This document shows positions 1 to 11,062 of a stretch of 40,400 bases of DNA, in pieces; the stretch's first letter is position 1, and every line of letters starts with the position of its first letter. Below the pieces are notes generated by a model that saw nothing but the letters and a program-made list of their open reading frames with translations, ran no database searches and had not been told where the DNA came from. This stretch comes from an uncultured Blautia sp. (GTDB lineage: Bacteria > Bacillota > Clostridia > Lachnospirales > Lachnospiraceae). The DNA lies in NCBI GenBank assembly GCA_946622645.1, contig CAMOQF010000007.1:1-40400 (forward strand), written 5' to 3'. The position numbers were made by a program, and so were the translations under genes.

Positions 1-2868
<2,868 letters not shown>

Positions 2869-2887
2869 GCTGTCTCCTTATTCCGAA

Positions 2888-2908
2888 GTATGAAAGAAAC
2901 TTTCATAC
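2888..2908. repeat. Perfect 9-bp inverted repeat in the yabB-rsmI gap
   Basis: GTATGAAAG (2888-2896) and its exact complement (2900-2908) are separated by three A residues. There is no T-run on either side, so it is not a standard terminator. It lies between the yabB-like stop and the rsmI Shine-Dalgarno sequence. It could be an mRNA processing or stabilising hairpin. Confidence 0.5.
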
Positions 2909-2938
2909 CCTTTTATGAAAATACCCTTGCAGGCATTC

Positions 2939-3757
2939 TCATGGCACTAAATGATAGATCTCCAGAATATCCCGGGTGTAGACGCCGGGGGCTTCGTAGA
3001 CGATCAGGGGACGTTCCACCGTGATACGGGGATTTCCTCCTTTGCAGGCTTCGATCAGCACCATGTTCGGCTCCCGGTCGACGTAAGGGTATACCAGCTG
3101 CATACGCTTGGGCTCCAGGCGTGCTTTTTGCAGCTGCAGAAAGATCTCTGCCAGGCGGAAGGGTCTGTGTACCAGATAGAATCTTCCCCGGTCCTTTAAG
3201 ACCCTGGAGGCCTGCGAAACGACGTCCTCCAGCGTACAGCAGATCTCGTGCCGGGCGATGGCCTTGGTGAGGGAAGGATTTTTAAGCCCATGGGTTCCGA
3301 TCATGTAGGGAGGGTTGCTGGTCACCACGTCAAAAACGCCTTTTCCGAAAATCGTGTCCGCCTTTTTCAGATCCCCGCAGACGATATCGATCCTGTCCTC
3401 CAGGCCGTTATATTGTACGCTGCGGCGCGCCATGTAGGAGAGCTCCTCCTGGATCTCCAGTCCGGTAAAATGAGATCCCTCCGTCCTGACAGAAAGAAGA
3501 ACGGGAATGATTCCCGTTCCTGTTCCCAGATCCAGCGCCGTCTCTCCTGCCTTGACTTTTGCAAAGTCCGAAAGGAGCACGGCGTCCATCCCAAAGCAGA
3601 ATCTGTCCGGGTCCTGAATGATAAAGGCTCCGTTCTGCAGATCGTCAATCCTCTCGTTTTTCCTGAGGAGCGTCTTTGTCCTGCTTTTTACCGGCGTTTT
3701 TCTTTTTGTCTCCTCTTCGGCGGTCCCGTTTTTTTCCATTCGGTTTTTTGGATCCAT
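2939..3757 (-). CDS. tRNA1(Val) adenine-N6 methyltransferase family protein (YabB/TrmN6-like)
   Basis: Class I SAM-dependent methyltransferase predicted to modify tRNA. Motif I is LDLGTGTGIIPVLL (about residues 75-88), and the N6-adenine catalytic motif is NPPY (in VTSNPPYMIG). The family core begins at NERIDDLQNGAFIIQ, near residue 34. The first 33 residues are a basic, low-complexity extension that lies inside the 3' end of ricT in another frame. No ATG, GTG or TTG occurs between codon 7 and the conserved core, so the start must be codon 1 (3757) or codon 7 (3739). Both give a long gene overlap, and neither has a well-placed Shine-Dalgarno sequence. The position between ricT and rsmI matches Bacillus yabB, but yabA is absent here. 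Confidence 0.85.
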   Translation of the reverse strand: MDPKNRMEKNGTAEEETKRKTPVKSRTKTLLRKNERIDDLQNGAFIIQDPDRFCFGMDAVLLSDFAKVKAGETALDLGTGTGIIPVLLSVRTEGSHFTGLEIQEELSYMARRSVQYNGLEDRIDIVCGDLKKADTIFGKGVFDVVTSNPPYMIGTHGLKNPSLTKAIARHEICCTLEDVVSQASRVLKDRGRFYLVHRPFRLAEIFLQLQKARLEPKRMQLVYPYVDREPNMVLIEACKGGNPRITVERPLIVYEAPGVYTRDILEIYHLVP

Positions 3758-4715
3758 CCTTCTTGTCTTCCTGCGGAGTCTCTTCCGTCTCTTTGTCTTC
3801 CTGCGGCTGGTCCGCCGGCTTTTTCTCAGTCTGCTTTTTGTTTTCTTCTTTCCTGCCGGAAGGCTCCTTCTCGTCGTTCTCCTGGTTTTTGCCTTTTTTG
3901 CGCCTCTGGCGGAACTTCAGCTCCTCCACGGGGTATTCCTGGATCTCTTTTTCGTCGTTTTCTTCTATCACCACGCGCACGGTCTGCCGAAGAACGTTCA
4001 CGCTCTGTACCGAGCCGTTCTTGCCGTCCGGCGTCGTGACGGTGTCTCCGAGGCCGGGCAGCTTTTTGTTCAGTTCTTCGTACGTTTCCTGCTCGTTTTT
4101 AAGGCAGCACATCAGTCTGCCGCAGACGCCCGAGATCTTGGTCTGATTCAGGGAAAGGTTCTGTTCCTTGGCCATCTTGATCGAGACGGGCACAAACTCC
4201 GACAGATAACTGTGACAGCAAAGGCTCCTGCCGCAGATCCCGATGCCGCCCAGGATCTTGGTCTCGTCCCGGACGCCGATCTGGCGGAGCTCGATGCGGG
4301 TCTTGAAGATCGACGCAAGGTCCTTCACCAGCTGGCGGAAGTCGATGCGGCTGTCCGCCGTAAAGTAAAACAGCACTTTGTTGTTGTCAAAGGTGTATTC
4401 CGCGTCGATCAGCTTCATTTCGAGGTTGTGTTCACGGATCTTCTGCTGGCATACCTTGAAGGCTTCTCTTTCCTTCAGACGGTTTGCTTTTTCCCGTTCC
4501 GTATCCTCCGGCGTGGCCATCCGCAGTACTTCCTTCAGGGGATGGACCACCTCCTGCTCGGGGACTTCCTTGGGAGGCATGACCACCTTGCCGTATTCCA
4601 CCCCGCGGGCTGTTTCCACGATCACGTGGTCGTACAGACGCATCTCTATATCCTTGGGGTCAAAATAATAGATCTTTCCGACGTTCCGAAAACGGACTCC
4701 AACTACTTTTGCCAT
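3645..4715 (-). CDS. ricT: PSP1-domain protein RicT (YaaT)
   Basis: In Bacillus, RicT (YaaT) forms the Fe-S-containing RicAFT complex with YlbF and YmcA, which promotes RNase Y-dependent mRNA maturation. The PSP1 core covers residues 1 to about 270. It has the conserved cysteine pairs of the family in GGIGICGRSLCC and SGVCGRLMCC, and the start MAKVVGVRFRNVGKIYYF is typical. From about residue 275 a roughly 80-residue Lys/Glu-rich tail follows that looks disordered and is longer than in Bacillus. The 3' end overlaps the next gene by 95-113 bp. holB ends 12 bp upstream, so the two are probably cotranscribed. Confidence 0.93.
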   Translation of the reverse strand: MAKVVGVRFRNVGKIYYFDPKDIEMRLYDHVIVETARGVEYGKVVMPPKEVPEQEVVHPLKEVLRMATPEDTEREKANRLKEREAFKVCQQKIREHNLEMKLIDAEYTFDNNKVLFYFTADSRIDFRQLVKDLASIFKTRIELRQIGVRDETKILGGIGICGRSLCCHSYLSEFVPVSIKMAKEQNLSLNQTKISGVCGRLMCCLKNEQETYEELNKKLPGLGDTVTTPDGKNGSVQSVNVLRQTVRVVIEENDEKEIQEYPVEELKFRQRRKKGKNQENDEKEPSGRKEENKKQTEKKPADQPQEDKETEETPQEDKKDGSKKPNGKKRDRRRGDKKKNAGKKQDKDAPQEKRED

Positions 4716-4727
4716 TCATGCCTCCTG

Positions 4728-5720
4728 TTATGTTCGCTCCCGGATGGTCAGGAACAGCAGCTCCAGCGCCAGTTCCGGATTTACATTTGCTTTCAGACGG
4801 ACTTTTGTCTTTTCAATGCCTTCCAGGATCTTTTCCAGATTTTCGTAGGAACGTTCACCCGCCTGTTCCCGGATAAACGTGATCTCCGTCTTGAAGACCA
4901 GATGATCGATCTCCTGGGTGGCTTTGAACATCAGGACGTCCCTGAACCAGAACTGGAAGATATCCAGGTGTTCTTCTATCTTTGTCCGGTCCGCACAGAG
5001 AGAGCGGATGTATTCCGTCATCTCGGCGACTTCCATATTGCCGGAATATTTGAGAATACGGAGCGCGTGCTGCGTAAGGTCGGTAAACTCCTGACTGGTG
5101 GCGGCCGCCTTGGCCCTTCCGACGCTCCCGTGGGCAAACGACACATCGATGTCGGCCCTGTAATCCGGCACATGCAGATGTTCCATGAGATACTGTTTGA
5201 TCAGACGGTCGTCCACGACCTTCAGATCCAGCCGTATGCAGCGCGACCGGATGGTCGGAAGAAGGCTTTCGATGCTGTTGGTCAGAAGAAGGATCACCGC
5301 ATATTCCGGCGGCTCTTCGATGGTCTTTAACAGCGCGTTCTGAGCCTGTGCGTTCAACATCTCCGCGTCCGGGATGATATAGATCTTATACGGACTTTCG
5401 TAAGGCCGGATCGCCACATCGTGAATGACCTGTTCCCTGATCTCGGAGATGGAGATCAGGCCGGGTTTTTCATGGATCACGGTCCGGATGTCGGGATGAT
5501 TGTTTCCGATGGCTTTTTTGCACGATTCGCACACCATGCAGGGACGATCCCCGGTGCTCCTGCACTGCAGTCCTGCCGCAAAAGCGGAAGCGATCGTTTT
5601 CTTGCCTGCGCCTGCCGCGCCGGTGATGATGTAGGAATGCGAAACATTGCCGTTTTGTATGGTGTTTTTCAGATGACGAATGATCTCGTCATGGCCTATC
5701 ATCTGCTGAAAACTGATCAC
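4728..5720 (-). CDS. holB: DNA polymerase III subunit delta'
   Basis: Clamp-loader AAA+ subunit that helps load the DnaN sliding clamp. The 330-residue protein has Walker A GAAGAGKKT (34-42), a zinc-module cysteine set (C53, C61, C64, C67), a Walker B-like strand before DAEML, the sensor segment NALLKTIEEPP and the SRC motif (SRCIRLD). Translation is read from a GTG at 5720 with a GGGGTG Shine-Dalgarno sequence about 9 nt upstream; an in-frame ATG lies six codons later. In the Bacillus order this gene is preceded by tmk; here a guanylate-kinase-like gene takes that place. Confidence 0.94.
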   Translation of the reverse strand: MISFQQMIGHDEIIRHLKNTIQNGNVSHSYIITGAAGAGKKTIASAFAAGLQCRSTGDRPCMVCESCKKAIGNNHPDIRTVIHEKPGLISISEIREQVIHDVAIRPYESPYKIYIIPDAEMLNAQAQNALLKTIEEPPEYAVILLLTNSIESLLPTIRSRCIRLDLKVVDDRLIKQYLMEHLHVPDYRADIDVSFAHGSVGRAKAAATSQEFTDLTQHALRILKYSGNMEVAEMTEYIRSLCADRTKIEEHLDIFQFWFRDVLMFKATQEIDHLVFKTEITFIREQAGERSYENLEKILEGIEKTKVRLKANVNPELALELLFLTIRERT

Positions 5721-5770
5721 GTAAAATCACCCCTTTCTTGTCTTATGGTATCATATTTACACTCTTTTGT

Positions 5771-6361
5771 CTATTGAAGGGAACTCATGTACAGCAGGAT
5801 CTCCTCGATACAGTCCTGCAGAGTTCCTTCATTCTTAAAGCGGCGCCAGATGCCGGCTTTCAGGATATTCTCTTCGGAAAAGTCCTTCTGGTCCGCCAGA
5901 AAACGCCGGCAGAGTTCTTCATATTTCGGATCCTCCTGGTCCAGTTCACGCTTGAGGGCGTACCCCAGCCTTTTACCGTCTTCCACTTCCAGGTAGAGGG
6001 GACAGATCTTTTCCCTGCCGTAATATTCCGACAGTTTTACGAAGGATTCCAGGGTCCCGATACCGATATAATCGTATTTTTCAAGATCCATCTGACCGTC
6101 GTCCACGGTAAAATACGTCCAGGGTCCGTGGACCGTCTGATATTCCCGGTATTCGATCACTTTTCCTTCCTGTCTGTATTTATCCAGGGCTTCCTGATCT
6201 ACAAAAAAGTATTCTCTGCCGTTCTCTTCGCCGGAGCGCTGCGGGCGGGTCGTATACAGGACCAGCCTTTTCAGAGGAATATTCTTGTTCTCCAGAAGAG
6301 CTGCGTATACATGATCTTTGCCTGTCGCGCTCTTGCCCATCAGATAAAATAATCTTCCCAT
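5771..6361 (-). CDS. Guanylate kinase-like nucleotide kinase
   Basis: P-loop nucleotide monophosphate kinase homologue of 196 residues. The P-loop is GKSATGKD (residues 9-16). TTRPQRSGEENGREYFF, near residue 37, matches the guanylate-kinase GMP-binding segment, and an R-rich lid region lies near residue 130. The expected Ser/Thr after the P-loop lysine is Asp (D16), and the next residue is His, which departs from canonical Gmk. It lies between a yaaO-like decarboxylase gene and holB, the slot of tmk in Bacillus. It could be a true GMP kinase, a second Gmk-like paralogue or a kinase with altered substrate. The substrate cannot be decided from sequence. Confidence 0.75.
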   Translation of the reverse strand: MGRLFYLMGKSATGKDHVYAALLENKNIPLKRLVLYTTRPQRSGEENGREYFFVDQEALDKYRQEGKVIEYREYQTVHGPWTYFTVDDGQMDLEKYDYIGIGTLESFVKLSEYYGREKICPLYLEVEDGKRLGYALKRELDQEDPKYEELCRRFLADQKDFSEENILKAGIWRRFKNEGTLQDCIEEILLYMSSLQ

Positions 6362-6398
6362 AGTAATTTGTTCCTTTCAGCGGACACGGATCCTTCCA

Positions 6399-7823
6399 TC
6401 AGTCGATCACATCTATGGATCTGCAGTCCATATCCTTTAATCCGACAAGTTTGATGTCTTTTTGGATGTATCTTCTCATATTTTGGAGGAATTGTCCAGT
6501 AATGCGTTCTCCGGGGACCAGGAGGGGAGTCCCGGGCGGATAAGGCACGACAAATTCGGCGGAGACCCGGCCCTCGCTCTCAAGAACGGGAACGCTTCCT
6601 GCAGGAGAATCCATAGCCTCTGCGATGGACAGGACCTGCTCCGGGAGCTCAAAGGAGATCCAGGCTGTCCGGTCCTCCTCCGCGGCCTTATGCGGAACGG
6701 TTTTGTCCAGCTCCTGTATCGCGTTCACCAGGCGGTCCATGCCTTCGGGCGTATCGCCTATGGATGTGAGGGCCACGACGTAGGAAGGAACCGCCATTTC
6801 AAGGTGCAGACGGTAATCCCTGCACAGACGGTCAAACAGAACCGGACCGGACATTTCCGTCTGTCCGCAGGAGATCAGAAGCTTTGACCGGTCAAAGGCA
6901 TAGACCTGTTCCGGCCATCTCTCGTGCGGGTCGACCAGGACAAGCGAGTCCGTTTCCGACAGCCTCTTCCTCGTCTGTTCCAGAAGAGAAACAAATTCCG
7001 GGAATATCCCGGCTCCTTTCTGTGAGAGAAGATCCATACACCAATCCAGGCTTGCCATCAGTATGTACGAAGGGCTGCTGGTCTGAAAAACCGACAGCTG
7101 CCGCTGTATGCCATCCGGATCCACGCGGTCCGTGCACACATGAAGAAGAGCGGTCTGGGTAAGGCTCGCCAGGGTCTTATGAATGCTGTGGATCACGATA
7201 TCCGCGCCGCACCGGACGGCCGACGTCGGAAAATACTCCGAAAATACAAAATGGGCTCCGTGGGCTTCGTCCACGATCAGGACCGCGCCGGCCCGGTGGA
7301 CGATCTCCGCGATCCGCCTGATATCGCTCACTACGCCGTCGTATGTGGGAGACGTGATCAGGACGGTTTTGATATCCGGATCCCGCGCGAGGGCCTTTTC
7401 CACATCCGCAGGATCTATGGAGCCGTTCACTTCCATCCCGGGAATTCCGGCCGGAACCAGATAGACCGGGCGAAGATCCTTGAGATAAAGGGCGTGATAC
7501 ACGCTTCTGTGGCTGTTGCGGGCGATCAGGATCTTATCTCCCCGCCCGGTACACGACAGGATCGCTGAGAGGATCATTCCCGTGCTGCCGTTGATGCCCA
7601 GAAATGATTTCCGGACGCCAAACAGAGCAGCCGCTCTGTCGGCCGCTGCCTGAATGATTCCTTCGGGATGATGCAGGTCGTCAAAGCCCGTGATCTCCGT
7701 GATGTCCTGCCGATACGGCAGAAATCCTGCCATCAGAGCCGGATTTCTTTTATGTCCCGGCATATGAAAGGGATAGATGTCCTCCTCGTCATAGACCGAA
7801 AGCTTCTGGTACAGATGTTCCAT
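6399..7823 (-). CDS. Orn/Lys/Arg decarboxylase family PLP enzyme (YaaO/SpeA-like)
   Basis: Fold-type I PLP enzyme, probably an arginine, lysine or ornithine decarboxylase. The 474-residue length fits the short YaaO/SpeA class without the N-terminal wing domain. Motifs are FHMPGHKRNP (19-28), NGSTGMI near 78, the cofactor-contacting DEAHGAH (185-191) and the PLP-lysine motif HSIHKTL (212-218, K216). A C-terminal domain follows. The stop is 37 bp from the guanylate-kinase-like start, and the response-regulator stop is 13 bp upstream, suggesting one transcription unit with the two-component genes. The substrate cannot be assigned. Confidence 0.88.
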   Translation of the reverse strand: MEHLYQKLSVYDEEDIYPFHMPGHKRNPALMAGFLPYRQDITEITGFDDLHHPEGIIQAAADRAAALFGVRKSFLGINGSTGMILSAILSCTGRGDKILIARNSHRSVYHALYLKDLRPVYLVPAGIPGMEVNGSIDPADVEKALARDPDIKTVLITSPTYDGVVSDIRRIAEIVHRAGAVLIVDEAHGAHFVFSEYFPTSAVRCGADIVIHSIHKTLASLTQTALLHVCTDRVDPDGIQRQLSVFQTSSPSYILMASLDWCMDLLSQKGAGIFPEFVSLLEQTRKRLSETDSLVLVDPHERWPEQVYAFDRSKLLISCGQTEMSGPVLFDRLCRDYRLHLEMAVPSYVVALTSIGDTPEGMDRLVNAIQELDKTVPHKAAEEDRTAWISFELPEQVLSIAEAMDSPAGSVPVLESEGRVSAEFVVPYPPGTPLLVPGERITGQFLQNMRRYIQKDIKLVGLKDMDCRSIDVID

Positions 7824-7836
7824 AAAGGCCGGCTCC

Positions 7837-8526
7837 TTACATCTTAAAACGGTAGCCGACGCCCCAGATCGTCTCGATATACTGCGGTTTGGCTGTGTTG
7901 AATTCGATCTTCTCCCGGATCTTTTTGATATGGACGGTCACCGTGGCGATGTCCCCGACCGATTCCATATCCCAGATCTCCCGGAAAAGTTCCTCCTTGG
8001 TATATACATGGTTCGGGTTCTCCGCCAGGAACGTCAGAAGATCAAACTCCTTGGTGGTGAAGGAAACCTCTTCCCCGTTCACCCAGACCCTTCGGTCCGT
8101 CTTGTCGATCCGGATCCCTCGGATCTCCACGATGTCTCTTTTCTGCACCGAAGAACCCACCAGACGGTTATACCGGTCCAGATGGGCCTTGACCCTGGCC
8201 ACCAGCTCGCTGGGGCTGAATGGTTTTGTCATGTAATCGTCCGCTCCAAGGCCCAGTCCGCGGATCTTGTCGATATCGTCCTTCTTGGCGGAAACCATGA
8301 TGATGGGAATGTTCTTTTCCTCCCGCACCATCCGGCAGATCTCAAAGCCGTCCACCTCCGGAAGCATCAGATCCAGAATGATCAGGTCAAATTCCTCCTT
8401 GATAGCCTTCAAAAGGCCCTGATCTCCCCGGTTTGCGATCTCCACCTCATAGCCGGAAAGCTCCAGATAGTCTTTCTCAAGCTCCGCGATGGCCTCTTCA
8501 TCTTCTATGATCAGTATTTTGCTCAT
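7837..8526 (-). CDS. OmpR/PhoB-family response regulator
   Basis: Two-component transcription factor of 229 residues. The receiver domain (1-115) has the acidic pair E8/D9, phosphoacceptor D52 in LILDLMLPE, a Ser/Thr switch in MVSAKKDD and K101 in TKPFSP. The C-terminal winged-helix DNA-binding domain (about 130-229) ends in the family signature ETIWGVGYRFKM. The start overlaps the 3' end of the partner kinase gene by 29 bp, implying translational coupling. The target genes are unknown; the close downstream decarboxylase is a natural candidate but unproven. Confidence 0.95.
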   Translation of the reverse strand: MSKILIIEDEEAIAELEKDYLELSGYEVEIANRGDQGLLKAIKEEFDLIILDLMLPEVDGFEICRMVREEKNIPIIMVSAKKDDIDKIRGLGLGADDYMTKPFSPSELVARVKAHLDRYNRLVGSSVQKRDIVEIRGIRIDKTDRRVWVNGEEVSFTTKEFDLLTFLAENPNHVYTKEELFREIWDMESVGDIATVTVHIKKIREKIEFNTAKPQYIETIWGVGYRFKM

Positions 8527-9577
8527 TGACAGGAACCTCCTGATACTTTCTTAACACAAAACAGACGACCGTTCCTTCTCCCAGATGGCTGGTCGCCCAG
8601 ACCTTGCCGCCGTGGTCTTCGATGATCTTCCGGACGATGGAAAGACCGATCCCGCTCCCGCCCTTCGCGGAATTGCGCGAGATGTCCGTCCGGTAAAAAC
8701 GGTCAAAGATATTCGCGATATCCTTGTTTCCGATCCCTTTTCCGTTGTCCTCGATCTCGATCTGGATAAAATCGCCCACATCCTTCACCCGCATCCGGAT
8801 GATGCCGTGGGGCTTGTCCATATATTTGATACAGTTGCTGATCAGGTTGTTGATGACCCTCTTGATCTGTTCGGCGTCGGCTATGACGATCACATCCGGC
8901 TCTACCGTGTTGGAGTACAGAAATTCAAACCCCTTTGTCTCCAGTTCCAGGCCCACCTCCGAGGCGCAGTCGGAAAAATAGTCCTCCACGCGGATCTTGC
9001 TGAAGGTGTAGGGGATCCGGTTAGTGTCGATCTTGGAATAAAAGGTCAGCTCATTGATCAGATGATCCATCTCTGTGGTCTTGTTGTAGATGGTCTTGAT
9101 ATAGCGGTCCATCTTTTCCGGCGTGTCCGCCACGCCGTCCATGATCCCTTCGACATACCCCTTGACGGCGGTGATCGGGGTCTTCAGATCGTGGGAAATA
9201 TTGCTGATCAGCTCTTTGTTTTCCTTGTCGAGCAGCAGTTTTTCCTCCGCGGATTCCTTCAGGCGCACGCGCATCTCGTCAAAGTCCCGGGTAAGCTCCG
9301 AAAATTCGTCCTCCCCGGAAGTATTCAGCTGAAAATCCAGGTTTCCTTCCTTGATCTCCTGCGTCGCCCTCCGAAGCCGGTTTACAGGCCCGTGGATGCT
9401 GCGGTACAGCCAGACGCCCACACAGGCCGCCGTGACCATCAGCGTGATGGTGGTCAGCAGGAACATCTCTCTTCCGCCCATTTTTTCGGGAAATGCAAAC
9501 AACGCAGCTGCCAGAAGCAGCTGCGGTATTACAATGATCATTGCAAAGCCCGTTATGATCTTTTCTCTGATCTTCAT
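8498..9577 (-). CDS. Sensor histidine kinase (HAMP, no large external domain)
   Basis: Membrane sensor kinase of 359 residues paired with the response regulator it overlaps. Two hydrophobic segments (about 8-29 and 38-58) are separated by only about 10 residues, so there is no real extracellular sensor domain. A HAMP domain follows, then a HisKA domain with H129 in SNISHDLKTP, an N-box (NNLISNCIKY) and ATP-lid motifs (DNGKGIG and SGIGLSIVRKI). Such small-loop kinases often sense membrane state or a partner protein, which is inference here. It starts 81 bp after metK ends, with no clear terminator between. Confidence 0.93.
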   Translation of the reverse strand: MKIREKIITGFAMIIVIPQLLLAAALFAFPEKMGGREMFLLTTITLMVTAACVGVWLYRSIHGPVNRLRRATQEIKEGNLDFQLNTSGEDEFSELTRDFDEMRVRLKESAEEKLLLDKENKELISNISHDLKTPITAVKGYVEGIMDGVADTPEKMDRYIKTIYNKTTEMDHLINELTFYSKIDTNRIPYTFSKIRVEDYFSDCASEVGLELETKGFEFLYSNTVEPDVIVIADAEQIKRVINNLISNCIKYMDKPHGIIRMRVKDVGDFIQIEIEDNGKGIGNKDIANIFDRFYRTDISRNSAKGGSGIGLSIVRKIIEDHGGKVWATSHLGEGTVVCFVLRKYQEVPVNEQNTDHRR

Positions 9578-9658
9578 GTCAGGTGATCCTCATATGAGAA
9601 CTGTTTCTAAAAGCAGAATCACGGATCGTTCCGGTTTTTGCGTCCCTGACCCTGCACG

Positions 9659-10849
9659 TCATGCAAGATAGGTCTTCAGAATATCCGCCTTGTCGGTCTT
9701 CTCCCAGGGAAGATCCGCGTCCGTCCTGCCGAAATGGCCGTAAGCCGCCGTCTGTTTATAGATGGGCTTTCTCAGATCCAGCATCTTGATGATGCCGGCG
9801 GGACGCAGGTCAAAGTTCTCCCGGATAATCTCCACAAGCCTGGTCTCCGGCAGACGTCCTGTCCCGAAAGTATCCACATGGACCGATGTAGGACGGGCAA
9901 CGCCGATCGCGTAAGAAAGCTGGATCTCGCACTTGTCCGCCAGACCTGCGGCAACAAGGTTCTTTGCCACATATCTGGCAGCGTAGGCTGCTGAACGGTC
10001 CACCTTGGTGCAGTCTTTTCCGGAAAAAGCGCCGCCGCCGTGCCGTCCGGTTCCGCCGTAGGTATCCACGATGATCTTTCTGCCGGTCAGGCCGCTGTCG
10101 CCGTGAGGCCCGCCGATCACGAATCTGCCGGTCGGGTTGATCAGATAGCGGGTCTCTTCATCCACCATGTCTGCCGGGACGATCGCGTCGATCACGTATT
10201 TGCGGACATCCTGGTGGATCTGCTCCTGGGTGATATCCGGATCATGCTGCGTAGAGCAGACGATCGTATCGATACGGATGGGCTTTCCATCCTCGGAATA
10301 TTCCACGGATACCTGCGTTTTTCCATCCGGCCGCAGATAGGGCAGGATCTTTTCCTTCCGGACCTTTGCAAGCTGCTGCGCAAGCTTGTTGGCCATGTTG
10401 ATGGCGTAAGGCATGTACTCTTCGGTTTCGTTGGTGGCATAGCCGAACTGAATGCCCTGATCACCGGCGCCGATCGCTTCCAGTTCATCCTCGGCCATGG
10501 TGTTTTCCTTGGCTTCCAGGGCTTTGTCCACGCCCAGGGCGATGTCCGCGGACTGCTTGTCCAGGATCGTCATGACGGCGCAGGTATCGGCGTCGAAACC
10601 GTACGCTGCATTGTCGTACCCGATCTCGCGGATGGTGTTTCGCACCACTTTCTGATAATCGATGCTGGCGAGAGAGGAGATTTCTCCCATGATCAGCACC
10701 AGTCCTGTCGTGACAGCCGTCTCACAGGCCACACGGCACATGGGATCCTTTTCGATCAAAGCGTCCAGGATGGCGTCGGAGATGGCGTCGCACATTTTGT
10801 CAGGATGCCCTTCTGTTACAGATTCTGAAGTAAAGATGTTTTTTTCCAT
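9659..10849 (-). CDS. metK: S-adenosylmethionine synthase
   Basis: Makes SAM from methionine and ATP. SAM feeds the many methyltransferases and radical-SAM enzymes encoded nearby. The 396-residue reading starts at the ATG at 10849, giving [16 protein letters not shown] with the catalytic His and ATP-binding segment. A GAAAGGA Shine-Dalgarno sequence lies 6 nt upstream, so an in-frame extension of 20 codons to 10909 is rejected. The motifs [12 protein letters not shown] and [16 protein letters not shown] are typical. Control is visible: an S-box riboswitch and terminator lie in the leader. Confidence 0.97.
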   Translation of the reverse strand: MEKNIFTSESVTEGHPDKMCDAISDAILDALIEKDPMCRVACETAVTTGLVLIMGEISSLASIDYQKVVRNTIREIGYDNAAYGFDADTCAVMTILDKQSADIALGVDKALEAKENTMAEDELEAIGAGDQGIQFGYATNETEEYMPYAINMANKLAQQLAKVRKEKILPYLRPDGKTQVSVEYSEDGKPIRIDTIVCSTQHDPDITQEQIHQDVRKYVIDAIVPADMVDEETRYLINPTGRFVIGGPHGDSGLTGRKIIVDTYGGTGRHGGGAFSGKDCTKVDRSAAYAARYVAKNLVAAGLADKCEIQLSYAIGVARPTSVHVDTFGTGRLPETRLVEIIRENFDLRPAGIIKMLDLRKPIYKQTAAYGHFGRTDADLPWEKTDKADILKTYLA

Positions 10850-10892
10850 TTGATTCCTTTCTGTCCTTTTCCTCAGAATTTGCAGATACAGG

Positions 10893-10923
10893 AAAAGCAG
10901 TCCCGACAATAAGGACTGCTTTT
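10893..10923 (-). terminator. Expression-platform terminator of the metK riboswitch
   Basis: An 11-bp perfect stem (10893-10903 with 10913-10923) ends in four T on the minus strand. Flanking bases can extend the hairpin further (TTGCAGA with TCTGCAA). It lies directly after the SAM-I aptamer and about 45 bp before the metK start, as expected for premature termination when SAM is bound. Confidence 0.8.
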
Positions 10924-10936
10924 ACATCTCTGCAAT

Positions 10937-11040
10937 CCTTTTATTGTTCGATCTCTCGCTCAGGTTTAGCACCTTCCTGCACAACAGGGGTTGCCGTGGT
11001 TTCATCGATCCTATGTATCTCCGCCACTCTGAATAAAAGG
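10937..11040 (-). promoter_or_regulatory. SAM-I (S-box) riboswitch aptamer
   Basis: The minus strand upstream of metK has the S-box core: CGATGAAACCACGGCAACC in the P2/P3 region, AAGGTGCTAAACCTG in the J3/4-P4 region and GAGAGATCGAAC before the closing helix. P1 is formed by CCTTTTATT (5' side, 11040-11032) with AATAAAAGG (3' side, 10945-10937). A terminator hairpin follows. The known S-box role is to shut off transcription when SAM is abundant, so metK is under product feedback control. Confidence 0.93.
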
Positions 11041-11062
11041 CATTTTGTTTATGAAATTGTTG

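Noticed and set aside
3618-5330. A 570-codon plus-strand open frame
   Set aside because: It lies antisense to ricT and holB. Its Phe/Leu-rich start mirrors the Lys/Glu-rich tail of RicT, and there is no ribosome-binding site.
10850-10909. Longer metK start 20 codons upstream
   Set aside because: The extension would lie in the riboswitch terminator and lacks a Shine-Dalgarno sequence. The ATG at 10849 gives the standard MetK N-terminus.
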